This document shows positions 22,606-32,829 of a DNA stretch of 64,000 nt, piece by piece. The stretch spans positions 93,832,627 to 93,896,626 of the forward strand of contig CP092872.1 of the NCBI GenBank assembly GCA_030710605.1, read 5' to 3'. The notes under the pieces were generated by a model. It searched no databases. It saw only the letters and a program-made list of their open reading frames with translations, and was not told where the DNA came from. The translations under genes and the position numbers were made by a program. The stretch's first letter is position 1. Each line of letters opens with the position of its first letter. Source of the DNA: Cordylochernes scorpioides. Its lineage: Eukaryota > Arthropoda > Arachnida > Pseudoscorpiones > Chernetidae.

Positions 22606-22784
22606 AAAAAAAAGACCGCTAATAATCAACCGTTTGAAACCGTTTGTCAGAAACGAGCATTAATGGTTGAAAAGTTCAAATGAACGAGCTATCTGAAACG
22701 TAAGTATTAAACATCAATGTTTCTTTTACAAATAAAATTAAACAAAATTCTACTGTCCTTTTGAAATTGGAAGTGCTTGGCTAA

Positions 22785-23050
22785 TCAGTTTATAATACAA
22801 TATAATGCGGCTTATGATTGTAGAACGACAATTGGCAATTTTATCGCAAATGTTTCTTTTGAACGAAAAATCGAAATTTATTTTAAGGAGAAATAACGAT
22901 TATTTCTAACCTTAGGGATGAAGTATGAAAGGATGAATTGTGAAGAGTAATGATAAACGGAAAAATAAAGTGTCCAGGGATGGGAACCGAACCCACAATG
23001 TTCCGCTTAACGGGCAGATCCCATGTCCATTAGGTTACCCAGTACAATTG
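22785..23050 (-). mobile_element. Foldback FB1 arm plus tRNA-like head
   Basis: FB1 arm (gaacgaaaaatcgaaattt to gaagagtaatgataaacgg) is followed at 22972-23045 by the minus-strand tRNA-like sequence related to 20479. Confidence 0.6.
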
Positions 23051-23186
23051 GCCTTGTTTTTTTTTATTGTTTGTGAAAGAGCATTGCACGATGTGAATAT
23101 TTCAATGTAATTTTACTCTCCTAAAAGCTTATGTCCATAGTTTTCTAAAACACTACAACTATGATTCCATCTTTCATTGTCGCGTA

Positions 23187-23752
23187 TTTACACTTATGGA
23201 CAAAACTTAAGGAAGTTGTACCTTTTAGCATGTATATCGGGATTGAGACAATAACTCTGAAAGATATTACAGTGATCTTTATTGAAGACACACGAGATAA
23301 CCAATATACACTCATGGACAAATCTTAAGGAAGTTGTACCTTTTAACATGTATATCAGGATTCAGACAATAACTCTGAAAGATATTACAGTGACCTTTAT
23401 TAAAGACACACGAGATAACCAATATACACTCATGGACAAAACTTAAGGAAGTTGTACCTTTCAGCATGTATATCGGGATTCAGACAATAACTCTGAAAGA
23501 TATTACAGTGACCTTTATTAAAGACACACGAGATAACCAATATACACTCATAGACAAAACTTAAGGAAGTTGTACCTTTTAACATGTATATCAGGATTCA
23601 GACAATAACTCTGAAAGATATTACAGTGACCTTTATTAAAGACACACGAGATAACCAATATACACTCATGGACAAAACTTAAGGAAGTTGTACCTTTTAA
23701 CATGTATATCAGGATTCAGACAATAACTCTGAAAGATATTACAGTGACCTTT
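23187..23752 (+). mobile_element. MITE M1 array, five units, left half of an interrupted element
   Basis: Direct 118-bp units beginning tacactcatggac; the fifth breaks at acagtgaccttt (23741-23752), where the PLE inserted. The array resumes at 25090. Confidence 0.85.
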
Positions 23753-24218
23753 CGATAAAAATAATCCCTTGAATCAATATTAAAATAAAAACATAAATCC
23801 TCCAGGGAAAAGATTCTTTTAAAAATATTTTTATTTAAAAATATCTCGAGCTTTCGGGCAAGTAAGCCCTTCTACGGGAGAAACTATTTTACATCCTTAA
23901 TACGCCAATAAAATAATATTTAAACTTAAATAAAGTCCTTTAGTTGTTTACATTTGTTTTGAGGCATAATCAACGCGGGCTTCTATTGCGCGTGATTCAC
24001 TTGGAGGTTATGGGGTGGGCTCAGGAAATATAATGTTATAAACTTCCGGGATATCTATTCTTCTGTTAATACTATTGTGCTTTCTGGATATGATGGATTC
24101 TATTATTAGTCTCTGTAGTCTATTGGGGATGTTGGAGTAATGGGTCTTTGGTTCTGATAGGGAGAAGGAATGGCCTGTTTCTCTTATATGTTGGTATACT
24201 AAAGATCTACTGTCTTGG

Positions 24219-24860
24219 TTGTCGATATTTCGTTTGTGTTCTGATACTCTTATATTTAAATTTGAAACAGAAGAAACTCAGAATATATTAAGAAATCTGA
24301 AGACTTGTCAATATCCTTTATCGTTTATTCTAAGACATTTCTATAGCCCCTCTGAAATTCGGAATTCCCCAATCTATAAATCTATTAGCAGTATTCCTTA
24401 TTCACCAGTATCTATTTCTATAGCCCGTCATCTGAAGAAATTTGGGATCAAAACATTTTTCAGCAACTCACCTAATTTAAATTCGTTACTAAGAAACCCC
24501 ATAACAAAGAACAATACCGTTGATTATCCTTCCAATATTAAGAATGCCATATATTCCATAGAATGCAACGAATGCAAAACCAAATATGTTGGCGAAACTG
24601 GCAGACATTTAAATATAAGAGTATCAGAACACAAACGAAATATCGACAACCAAGACAGTAGATCTTTAGTATACCAACATATAAGAGAAACAGGCCATTC
24701 CTTCTCCCTATCAGAACCAAAGACCCATTACTCCAACATCCCCAATAGACTACAGAGACTAATAATAGAATCCATCATATCCAGAAAGCACAATAGTATT
24801 AACAGAAGAATAGATATCCCGGAAGTTTATAACATTATATTTCCTGAGCCCACCCCATAA
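24219..24860 (+). CDS. Penelope-like element linker and GIY-YIG endonuclease
   Basis: 213 codons. Residues 1-14 are read through the inverted arm and are not native. From residue 15 the protein is the PLE linker (QYPLSFI at 31-37, IARHLKKFGIKTFF at 68-81), then the nuclease: AIYSIEC 110-116, paired cysteines C116 and C119, YVGETGR 123-129, R134, E137-H138, and E184 in IIESI as the likely metal-binding acid. The reverse transcriptase is missing, so this copy is a truncated but intact 3' ORF. Two inverted copies of its C-terminal part exist, the other decoded on the minus strand of 23789-24259. Confidence 0.85.
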   Translation: MSIFRLCSDTLIFKFETEETQNILRNLKTCQYPLSFILRHFYSPSEIRNSPIYKSISSIPYSPVSISIARHLKKFGIKTFFSNSPNLNSLLRNPITKNNTVDYPSNIKNAIYSIECNECKTKYVGETGRHLNIRVSEHKRNIDNQDSRSLVYQHIRETGHSFSLSEPKTHYSNIPNRLQRLIIESIISRKHNSINRRIDIPEVYNIIFPEPTP

Positions 24861-24989
24861 CCTCCAAGTGAATCACGCGCAATAGAAGCCCGCGTTGATT
24901 ATGCCTCAAAACAAATGTAAACAACTAAAGAACTGTATTTAAGTTTAAATATTATTTTATTGTGGCGTATTAAGGATGTAAAGATTTTT

Positions 24990-25026
24990 CTCCCGTAGAA
25001 GGGCGTACTTGCCCGAAAGCTCGAGA
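24990..25026 (+). ncRNA. Hammerhead-like PLE terminus, variant core
   Basis: CTC, CCGTAGA, stem II GGGC/GCCC, GAAA, AG/CT, C, GAG. Stem I and II pair but two core bases differ from CUGANGA. Its mirror copy is at 23856-23890 on the minus strand; a closer relative (CTGTAGA) is at 55388-55425. Confidence 0.5.
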
Positions 25027-25089
25027 TATTTTTAAATAAAAATATTTTTAAAAGAATCTTTTCCCTGGAGGATTTATGTTTTTATTTTA

Positions 25090-25275
25090 ACAGTGACCTT
25101 TATTGAAGACACACGAGATAACCAATATACACTCATGGACAAAACTTAAGGAAGTTATACTTTTTAGCATGTATATCAGGATTCAGACAATAACTCTGAA
25201 AGATATTACAGTGACCTTTATTAAAGACACACGAGATAACCAAGTGTGAACGAAATTACCTCTGTCTCTTTAAAA
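25090..25275 (+). mobile_element. MITE M1 array, right half
   Basis: Continues the array cut at 23752: rest of one unit, then a further unit beginning tacactcatggac, ending in the aaccaagtgtgaac right-hand segment without the terminal repeat. Confidence 0.75.
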
Positions 25276-26000
25276 AAAAAACTTGAGAACAGGTAGAATA
25301 CCTCAATCTTGAGAGAAAAAAAAACTTAATTAAACAAAAATATAGTAAATTTACATATTTGATAACAAAAAAAAGTCTAACTAACTCGACTAAACAAAAA
25401 AAAAACAATATTTATATCTACATTAGCGCCGTCTGGACTTCTCGGCGTCACAGAGTTCATCTATGAAATAAACAATAAAGTATTAATAAAAATATAATTT
25501 ATGTAGAAAATAAAATTATTTACAATATATATATATATATATTATATTTAAAAAAAAATAAGATTTCTGTTGTTTTGGATCATATTGATGATTATGCTAT
25601 GGTGGTGCAGTCGTGGTCGAACAATAATCTTGAAAATATAATGTCTTGATTAGTGATTTCTTTATTGAGCTGAGGAATTCATATGAAAAACATAATTTTG
25701 TACAAGTACTGCCTGGCTTAAGGCGTAAGAATAAAAAAAAATGAAAAGCGTATTTACATAATATACAAATGTTTTGGGTCGGCCAATCGGGGAAGAACAA
25801 CAAGGAGTATTTATAGAGAAAGCGTGACCTCTGGCGGTCGATTTATACAGAGTATTTATATCTATGAAATATATATTTTTTTAAATAAAATAATATTTTA
25901 ATATAACATATAGACGACCGGAGACATCAAAATATGAAACGTCCTTAAGTTTTGTTCATGAGTGTAAGAAAAATCGTCCAATACAGTAGATAGCGAAATA
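25276..26000. other. AT-rich, no gene; MITE scrap at its end
   Basis: No coding or RNA signal. 25915-25966 is the right end of a MITE M1 (gacgaccggagacatcaaaa to catgagtgta). Confidence 0.5.
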
Positions 26001-26007
26001 AAAGGGT

Positions 26008-26042
26008 TCACCACTGATGAGCTAAGCCCTCCCACTATTTTT
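26008..26042 (+). repeat. Isolated CUGAUGA hairpin of the transposed hammerhead family
   Basis: GGGTTCACCACTGATGAGC followed by CCCTCCC; stem partly lost. Hairpin 1 absent. Confidence 0.55.
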
Positions 26043-26412
26043 CATTGCAGGAAGGATAGCAGAAAGTTTGTTTTATTGGTAAAAGAAACATTTTCGTGAT
26101 CAATACTTACATTTATTATATCTCAAATGTCTATAACAACCTGCAGATAAGACCGTTCGCTAAAACCAGAATACAAAATGGCAAAACGTTTGGAATGCGA
26201 TGTCCTTAAAAAGGTTTTGTTTCCGTGGCACCGGGTCGACCGACCATCTTGGCCGTCCGGTTTGTTCTATTTGGCCGAATATCGGTGTGGAGCTTTTCTG
26301 CTTGTTACACAAGTGGCGAAGTTTATTCTGGTAACCTCTAACATCATTTTGAGGAGGATTTGTAGATTCTGAATACTTACTCTTGAATGTATAACTCCTC
26401 ATATCACATTCC

Positions 26413-26449
26413 ATCGCTTCTCGGCCTTTTTTCTAAAATTAAAATGTAT
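26413..26449 (+). pseudogene. U2 snRNA 5' fragment
   Basis: atcgcttctcggccttttttctaaaatt-aaaatgta aligns with the first 37 nt of U2 snRNA (18 of the first 18 bases identical, then a few substitutions). The branch-point recognition region (GTAGTA) and all later stems are missing, so the RNA would be non-functional. Confidence 0.75.
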
Positions 26450-26454
26450 CTTAC

Positions 26455-26815
26455 CACATTCCAAGATGTGCTGAGAAGAAAACATTTTTGATATATAGAA
26501 GATCTCTATTTATTTTTTCTTAAATCACAAACCTAATCAGAAGCCAAACGTCCTCTAAGTCAAATGCAAAAGTACAAAATATACAGTTTAGAGACTTTTT
26601 CTTTCATCTTTAGAAATAAAAGCAAACTATCTACCACATTCCAAGATGTACTGAGAAGAAAACGTTTGATACAAAGAAGATTTCTCTCTTTTTTTTTACT
26701 AAATTACAAACCTAATCATAGGCCAAACGTCCTTTAAGTCAAATGAAAAGTAAAACATACTGTTTAGAGACTTTTTCTTTTATCTTTAGAAAGAAAAGTC
26801 TTTATAAATAATGCA
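26455..26815. repeat. Direct duplication of about 180 bp
   Basis: ccacattccaagatgt through ctttagaaa occurs twice, at about 26455-26635 and 26636-26815, with substitutions and small gaps. It begins right after the U2 fragment. Confidence 0.75.
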
Positions 26816-26817
26816 CT

Positions 26818-27030
26818 CATAGATAAAAAAAAAAACTTGGGGAAGTAGAAATTCTTTAATATCGCCTGTCGTCTATTTTCTTTTAAGAAGATAGAAGCAA
26901 TTTTTTTCACACTTGGTTATCTCGTATGTCTTCAATAAAGGTCACTGTCATATCTATCAGAGTTATTGTCTGAATCCCGATATACATGGTAAAAGGGATA
27001 ACTCCCTTAAGTTTTGTCCATGTGTATCAT
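26818..27030 (-). mobile_element. MITE M1 copy
   Basis: Terminal repeats decayed (cactcatagataaaaa left; gttttgtccatgtgta right). Confidence 0.65.
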
Positions 27031-27559
27031 CCAGTTATTTTCTCTTTTTCTGATTATAATATTCGATAGAAACCTCGTTCCTCTTCCGATTAACTCAAGT
27101 TTAACTTCATTTCTATGACCTAAGATTTATGCTTTTTGCTTTCAACTCGTTAGGATGACTTCAATTTCATGATAACCTAAGATTGAGAAAGCGTTCGAAA
27201 TCCACTGAATGATGTTCAGTTAGCAAAGTAACATCTCCAATCTTCAGTGATTCGTTTTTATGATATGGGATAAACGTTAGTAAATTGAATGGTTTTGTTG
27301 AATATACAGAAACGGTCAAAAATTTCCTTTACGGATGTTGGATGTTGAAGATAGGTATCCTTGATTGGATGTTGGATAAGTAGAGATTGGAACACCAGAA
27401 TATCTCGGATATATCTTCATGCTATGATGGTAATCTATAGGGAAGTAGAACACTTAGAGACGTGTCTAGACTGCTCAATCCTGAATCTAGACCATATATG
27501 TTGGTAAAAGTCTCCGCTAGCCCATATATCCAACTGATTGGTAATTTTTACTTGAAATT
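27031..27559. other. No gene recognised
   Basis: Unique DNA with no frame over 60 codons and no shared repeat identified. Confidence 0.45.
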
Positions 27560-27826
27560 TACACCAATACCTCGCTTTGCGTCGTTTCGTTTTGCGTTTT
27601 TTTTTCGAAGTTGCGTCGCTGCTTAATTTTTACTGATTTTCACTGTGCGTCGTTAGATTTTCGAAGTTGCGTTGTTTTGGATTCGAGTCTTTAATTTTTT
27701 TTTTTTGATTTTTTTTTTCCTAAAAATATGGCAACACCTTTGTTTTTGATTGCGCCTTCCCATATTTTCACTTTGCGTCGTGTTTTTTTGGAACGTAACC
27801 CCGACTCAAAGTGAGGTATGGGTGTA
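27560..27826. mobile_element. pogo-like MITE P1 copy
   Basis: tacaccaatacctcgctttg at the left and gtgaggtatgggtgta at the right, TA flanks. Confidence 0.7.
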
Positions 27827-27944
27827 GATGAAAATAATATTATAATTGAAATAAATAAATTTAAAAAATATTTGCGGAGTTTCCTTATTTAGTGTAGTGT
27901 TCAATACTTTAGGAAGAAACTGGCTATATAGACATTTAGTACAC

Positions 27945-28015
27945 TTAGAGTAAAAGCTGTCGCTAACTACCCACCATGATTATCATGGTCTGTACGTCGT
28001 GTTCTAAGGAAGATA
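27945..28015 (+). mobile_element. SINE-A tail fragment
   Basis: cgctaactacccaccatgat followed by tatcatggtctgtac, the SINE-A 3' segment. Confidence 0.5.
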
Positions 28016-28199
28016 AAAAAGAAACTCTGCAAATATTTTAAAATTTATTTGATTGTGGTGATTCTTCAATCATCAATACTGCTTCTTCTGTTGAGTAACA
28101 ATACAACAAGGACAATTATAACAATAAGACAATAATGCGTCATCTATATATATAAGATATGAAAGCATTAAATCACGAATGCTTCTTTTACACATAAAA

Positions 28200-28630
28200 C
28201 TACAACAACAACAAAAGCCTTTATTGAGGACCTCTCGTCCTATATAGGATTCGCCAGTTTACAGAGTAAGAGAAGAGAACTAAGAATACAGAGAGAAACC
28301 TATATGTAGTAGGTATAGTATAGTATTTTCTACACTGTGACTATATACAACAGCAGCAACAAGCCTTTTACTGGAATCAAAGTCCCATACAGGATTCGTC
28401 ATTCTAATCCTGACAAAGATTATTTACATATAATTATTTACATCAATTAGATTATGTATATAGCTTCCCCTTCTCTTCAGCCGTCTTCCAAAATTTGAAC
28501 AACGCAAACGCTCCAGCTCTGTTTCTCACCACCTCATTCAACAGGAGCTCCAAAGAGAGTTCCTCAAGGCCTATTTCACTGAGGAGCATTTCTCGTTCGT
28601 CTTTCAGCCCCATAAAATCTTTCCCACATA
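28200..28630 (-). mobile_element. Two adjacent LINE 3' ends
   Basis: Two (TTG)n/AATAAAGGC ends, at 28203 and 28350, both minus strand. The second continues into a coding relic (FALFKFWK then a stop on the minus strand), the C-terminus of another LINE ORF2. Confidence 0.65.
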
Positions 28631-28669
28631 AAACTAACTTCTACTGTCCTTACTGAGATGAAAAAGATT

Positions 28670-28736
28670 GGGAAGGCTTGGCTCATCAGTGATGAACCCT
28701 CCCAGCGGTTTCGGCAATTTAATCTAACAGACCGCT
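28670..28736 (-). ncRNA. Transposed-order hammerhead, copy B
   Basis: AGCGGUC, GAAACCGCU, GGGAGGG, CUGAUGA, GCCAA, CCUUCCC in this order on the minus strand. Stem III perfect; capping stem kept by G-U; stem II and stem I have mismatches. Confidence 0.5.
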
Positions 28737-28929
28737 TCTTAGAGCTCAAATACTGTGTTGAACGATTCTGTTTATATATGCTGCAATGAAGGGTGGAATC
28801 TTAGAAATGGTATTCAAGCAAACTATGGAAATATGCTCTTATATGACAGTATGTATGTGCAGTATGCAAAAGAGCATTACTCTATGCAAATATTTATATG
28901 TAAATGAGATGAACCTGTATATATATATA

Positions 28930-29335
28930 TATATTATACGTTATAAAACTCTTTATTCAGACATTAACTACATAGAATTATTTACATAAAAGAATTTACA
29001 TAATAAAATAACAATGGCTATATACACAAAGTCAGTTTTACATGAGTCAAAGTTTCAGTTTAGCAAGTAAAGATGCATTATAAATATTGTAACAAAGTAT
29101 TTATTAATTTTATTATTTTTATTAACAGAGTGGTTATTTTTATGATTATATTTTGCTACTCTGTAAATTTCCCACGTGGCTTATCTTTTGTTTACCATTC
29201 ATAGTTTGTTCTTGCTTGAAATAAATTGTTGTCTCCTCCTGAAGTTTTTGTTTTCCCTAAATTTCAACGTGGCAATATCATAACCTGGGTTTTTTGCTAT
29301 TTTTTAAAATGGTACATAATAAAGTTATTCTCTCT
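28930..29335. mobile_element. Repeat relic shared with 47397 and 53370
   Basis: 29090-29330 contains cttttgtttaccattcatag and cacgtgg, the complement of sequence at 47397-47700 and 53370-53480. The rest is AT-rich. Confidence 0.45.
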
Positions 29336-29412
29336 TTAACTGTGGAACTGTAAAATTTTGTAAACTTTGAAAACCCCAGCTAATAGGATGATCTGAAGGA
29401 AATAACAATCAC

Positions 29413-29700
29413 GTGTGTAACGAGATGTGTGTGTTTCCAGAGAGCTCCAATCAACCCATTCCTTGCCAGCCCTCAACGCCAGGTCGCCGCTTGTCTGGAA
29501 AGGTAAACTGGCAGACGATACTTGCCAAGAACCTCCCATATATCAGACGACACCTATGTACGGCGGTGGTATGTCTGGGTGGGTACCTGCCAGGACGACG
29601 CAGTTCCATTTTGAGACGTGGTAATATTGATCGTGGCCGTTCTCTTCACCTTTCTGGAGTCGAGATTTTTAGAAAATGTATTTATTATCCAACAAGGTAC
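29413..29700. other. GC-richer block, function unknown
   Basis: Higher GC than surroundings, with overlapping open frames on both strands (up to 113 codons). tttccag at 29435-29441 resembles a splice acceptor, but no frame looks like a known protein. Could be an isolated exon or an unrecognised transposon. Confidence 0.3.
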
Positions 29701-29889
29701 GATATTGAAAAAATTACGCCCATTACAGAGGAAACAGATAAACAAATAAATTGAAACTTAGGATTAAATATTTACATATTTACATGCACATCAAGTGACA
29801 TAGTTCATAAATTTGCATAAACAAAGTGGTTGTGTGTGTGATATAAGAGATTTAAATCATGATAAAGCACAATTTGGATTATAGATTAT

Positions 29890-30085
29890 AATAAAAGAAA
29901 ATAAGACCTAATCCAAATGATTTATTAGTGTGTGACGTTTCGGAAACAACATTGTCACCATCATCAGACAAAAGAATAAATGACATAAAACATTTATTCT
30001 TTTGTCTGATGATGGTGACAATGTTGTTGCCGAAACGTCACACACTAATAAATTATTTGGATTAGGTCTTATTTTCTTGTATTAT
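29890..30085. mobile_element. Minimal PLE palindrome with two inverted hammerheads
   Basis: Arms of about 75 bp (aagacctaatccaaa to gacaaaagaataaa) around a 20-bp centre. The plus-strand arm reads TGT, CTGATGA (30006-30012), stem II GGTGACAA/TTGTTGCC with G-U pairs, GAAA, AC/GT, C, ACA: a complete minimal hammerhead with a 3-bp stem I. The left arm repeats it on the minus strand with one stem II change. Confidence 0.7.
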
Positions 30086-30270
30086 AGAGAGTTAAATCAT
30101 TTAGATCAGGGAACAAACGATGTCTCACTTTTGTAAACTTCGGACAGACATAGATAAGGTGAAGAGCAGTTTGTTCAGTTTCTTATGTCCATAGGTTCCC
30201 TAAACATCCCTAAACTGAATTCCATAGTAAATACAGGATATATAAGAAAACCAATCCAATACAATAGTAG

Positions 30271-30337
30271 AGCGGTCTGGAGATTAATTTTGGGGAAACC
30301 GCTGAGAGGGTTCACTACTGATGAGCCAAGCCCTCTC
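30271..30337 (+). ncRNA. Transposed-order hammerhead, copy G
   Basis: AGCGGU (30271-30276), C17 30277, stem I UGGAGAU, GAAACCGCU, GAGAGGG, UUCACUA, CUGAUGA, GCCAA, CCCUCUC. Stem III perfect, stem I second pair G-U, capping stem in the A-U form; the base next to GAA is G, breaking one stem II pair. Confidence 0.6.
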
Positions 30338-30542
30338 ATTCAACAACTTTTATCATTGCAGTAAGATCTGTAGATGTAATATTTGATGATATATCTGAAA
30401 AGAAACACATTGTCAAAAAATAATTATATACAAGGGAATAGCGCGCCATCTGTATAAAAGAAAAGAAAACATTAAAGCATAAATGTTTCTTTTAAACATA
30501 AAACAAACTTCTACTGTCCTTACTGCGATTAAAAAATATATT

Positions 30543-30609
30543 GGGAGGGTTTGGCTCATCAGTGGTGAACCCTCCCAGCGGTTTCACCAATTTAATCCAC
30601 CAGACCGCT
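30543..30609 (-). ncRNA. Transposed-order hammerhead, copy A
   Basis: Minus strand: stem III strand AGCGGU (30609-30604), C17 at 30603, stem I UGGUGGA, linker, stem II UUGGU, GAA, ACCGCU, capping strand GGGAGGG, UUCACCA, CUGAUGA, GCCAA, CCCUCCC (30549-30543). Stem I is seven pairs, stem III six, capping stem seven, stem II five with one G-U. Confidence 0.68.
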
Positions 30610-30879
30610 TCTTAGAGCTTTAATACTGTATTGGATCATTCTGCTTATATATGCTACACTGAAGAGTGGAATCTTAGAAATGGTTTACAAGTAAACTATG
30701 GACATAAGCTTTTAGGACAGTAGAATTACATATAAATATTTGCATCGGGCAATGCTCTTTCACAAACAGCAAAAAACAAGGTCAATTAAGTATAAACTGA
30801 TGATCCAAGCAATCTTCATGTTTCTCTATTTGTACTTTTATGCAAATAAAATAGGATGGTAAAATACTCCGGGCGTAAT

Positions 30880-31215
30880 CACACATCTAGATTACAGCAT
30901 ATAGATCAGGTGAAGTAAGTACTTGTGATAACCACGTTGACGCCATGTTTGTTTACCCTGTCCTAGCCACAAGAGCACCGCCCTTCAAAAACCGTATCCA
31001 TATCTTGAAACTCTCGGATGCAGCATCTCTCTCAGGTGATTTGTAGAGGGAGTGGCTGGTAGGACGATTTGTCACGGCGACCCTCCCTTCCAATCATTTC
31101 CCGCTGGGGACCACGGTTACAATTGAACGTCGGTTTTACCACCATTTTATTGACCTCCGTCAATGGATAATGATACATCTAGAGATAAGAGAGGTATGTT
31201 AATAGGGGGAACTAT
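30880..31215. other. Unique block, no gene recognised
   Basis: Moderate GC with no frame longer than about 60 codons and no repeat match in the window. Confidence 0.4.
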
Positions 31216-31231
31216 ACACACAACTATTTAT

Positions 31232-31587
31232 AAATACACTCATGGACAAAAGGAAGTTGAACCTTTTAGCATGTATATCGAGATTCAGACAATAGCTCTG
31301 ACAGATATTACAGTGACCTTTATTGAAGACACACGAGATAACCAATATACACTCATAGACAAAACTTAAGGAAGTTGTACCTTTTACCATGTATATCGAG
31401 ATTCATACAATAACTATGAAATATATTACAGTGACCTTTATTGAAGACACACGAGATAACCAATATACACTCATGGACAAAACTTAAGGAAGTTGTACCT
31501 TTTACCATGTATATCGAGATTCAGACAATAACTCTGAAAGATATTACAGTGATCTTTATTGAAGACACACGAGATAACCAAGTGTTT
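31232..31587 (+). mobile_element. MITE M1 array, three units
   Basis: Units start at about 31233, 31348 and 31466; right end missing where a T run joins foldback FB1. Confidence 0.75.
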
Positions 31588-31589
31588 TT

Positions 31590-31765
31590 TTATACAATAT
31601 AATGCGGCCTATGGTTGTAGAACGACATTTGAAATTATCCGCATGTGCTTCTTTTTAAACGAAAAATCGAAATTTATTTTAAGGAGAAATAACCATTATT
31701 CCTAACCTTAGGGATGAAGTATGAAAGGATGATTTGTGAAGAGTAATGATGATTTTTAAATGTCG
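31590..31765 (+). mobile_element. Foldback FB1 arm
   Basis: gttgtagaacgacatttgaa to gtgaagagtaatgatg. Confidence 0.6.
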
Positions 31766-31785
31766 TTTTATAACCAAGTGTGTAT

Positions 31786-31991
31786 ACACTCATGGACAAA
31801 ACTTAAGGAAGTTGTACCTTTCAGCATGTATATCGAGATTCAGACAGTAACTCTGAAAGATATTACAGTGACCTTTATTAAAAACACACGAGATAACAAA
31901 GTATGTGAACAAAATTTTTCCTGCGAAAAAAATAGACGACCGCCGATATCTAAGACCTTCCACTTCCTTAGGTTTTGTCCATGAGTGTGTA
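31786..31991 (+). mobile_element. MITE M1, complete single copy
   Basis: tacactcatggacaaaactt at the left and ggttttgtccatgagtgt at the right; the clearest full-length single copy. Confidence 0.85.
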
Positions 31992-32029
31992 AATATTTTC
32001 GAGGAGACTTACCCAACGCCAAAGAGTTC

Positions 32030-32290
32030 TCCTCCAGATATCAAATATTCGTTGATTATTCCATAATTGGCCAAATACCCATTCTTGATTAATCAAGAAA
32101 AGCTAACCACGGACGCGTTTCGGGCTGTTGGCCCTTATCAGCGTGGTGCAAGCTGTACCTCAACGACCAAAAATATAAATATATAAACTGGTCATTCAGG
32201 CATCCTGAAAAATCATGAAATTCTGAGGGCGCAACTCATCAGTAACTTATAGTTGCGCGGTCAGGAGATGTATTTTTCTTAATTTATCTA
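32030..32290 (-). mobile_element. PLE-like element around a hammerhead
   Basis: ccaaatacccattcttgatt before the hammerhead recurs in the palindrome at 44620-44860, whose centre keeps only gtccgtggttagc. Ends in ggcgcaactcatcag/gcgcggtcaggagatg. Confidence 0.55.
32107..32146 (-). ncRNA. Hammerhead with A at position 8
   Basis: Minus strand: CCACG, CTGATAA, GGGC-CAACA-GCCC, GAAA, palindromic stem III (ACG/CGT, no loop), C17 at 32112, CGTGG. All stems are perfect, but G8 of CUGANGA, the general acid, is A. It would need to dimerise and may be slow or dead. Confidence 0.65.
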
Positions 32291-32346
32291 CCTAGTAGTA
32301 CAATATTTCAGTTTTTACTCTTTTTTTCATATGAATATATGTGTAT

Positions 32347-32530
32347 AACAGTAGAAACTCCCTGTAAAGGACAACACCTAACTGCAGAGCCAAAGTGTCC
32401 TTTAGGAAGAGGTTTCTTCTTACCGGAGAGTTGCTAAATAGTAAAAATTGTAATTTTGCAAATAAAAAAAGTGTCCTTTGTAGAGAGGTGTCCTCTAGCG
32501 TGAGTGTCCTCTCATGGAGGTTCTACTGTA
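32347..32530. mobile_element. pogo-like MITE (family P2)
   Basis: acagtagaaactccctgtaa and ggaggttctactgta ends; body tgtcctttgtagagaggtg. CAGTAGAACC-type ends recall pogo/Fot1 elements. Other copies: 38393, 57123 (partial), 62083. Confidence 0.75.
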
Positions 32531-32589
32531 TATAAATAATGATAAGCATTGTTATATAACGACTGAGATTTTACAGCAAGTGCTCCACA

Positions 32590-32710
32590 TGTGCATAAAT
32601 GTGGTAAGCAGTTCGACTTTTGCATTTACAAGTGTGCCAGAGCCCCGTTTGGTTACTTGCACTCACTGTAGGCATTGGACTTTTGCAAGTATTGGAAACA
32701 TGTATACATT
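32590..32710 (-). mobile_element. SINE-A body fragment
   Basis: cagttcgacttttgcattt and gttacttgcactcactg as in the full copies. Confidence 0.55.
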
Positions 32711-32829
32711 TAAAAAGAATAGCAGAAGAAATATCACTTTGATCTTGGCCAAAAAAAGACGAGAAACGTTCATAAGAGTGTAAAAGCCTGGAGACTTGTT
32801 TATAACTTTTTGAAGATTTGTTTTCATTT

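Larger units (their letters stand above)
23753..25089. mobile_element. Inverted PLE insertion with 12-bp TSD
   Basis: Left arm 23789-24259 is the inverted copy of the last 470 bp of the element (about 24618-25087). The unique centre, 24260-24617, carries the linker and start of the endonuclease. Target acagtgaccttt is at 23741-23752 and 25090-25101. Upstream inverted partial copies are typical of Penelope insertions. Confidence 0.88.

Noticed and set aside
26413-26449. Working U2 snRNA gene
   Set aside because: Branch-site recognition sequence and all downstream domains are missing.
29413-29754. Protein-coding gene of 113 codons
   Set aside because: Overlapping frames on both strands, no recognisable domain, no clear splice pair; kept only as an unidentified GC-rich block.
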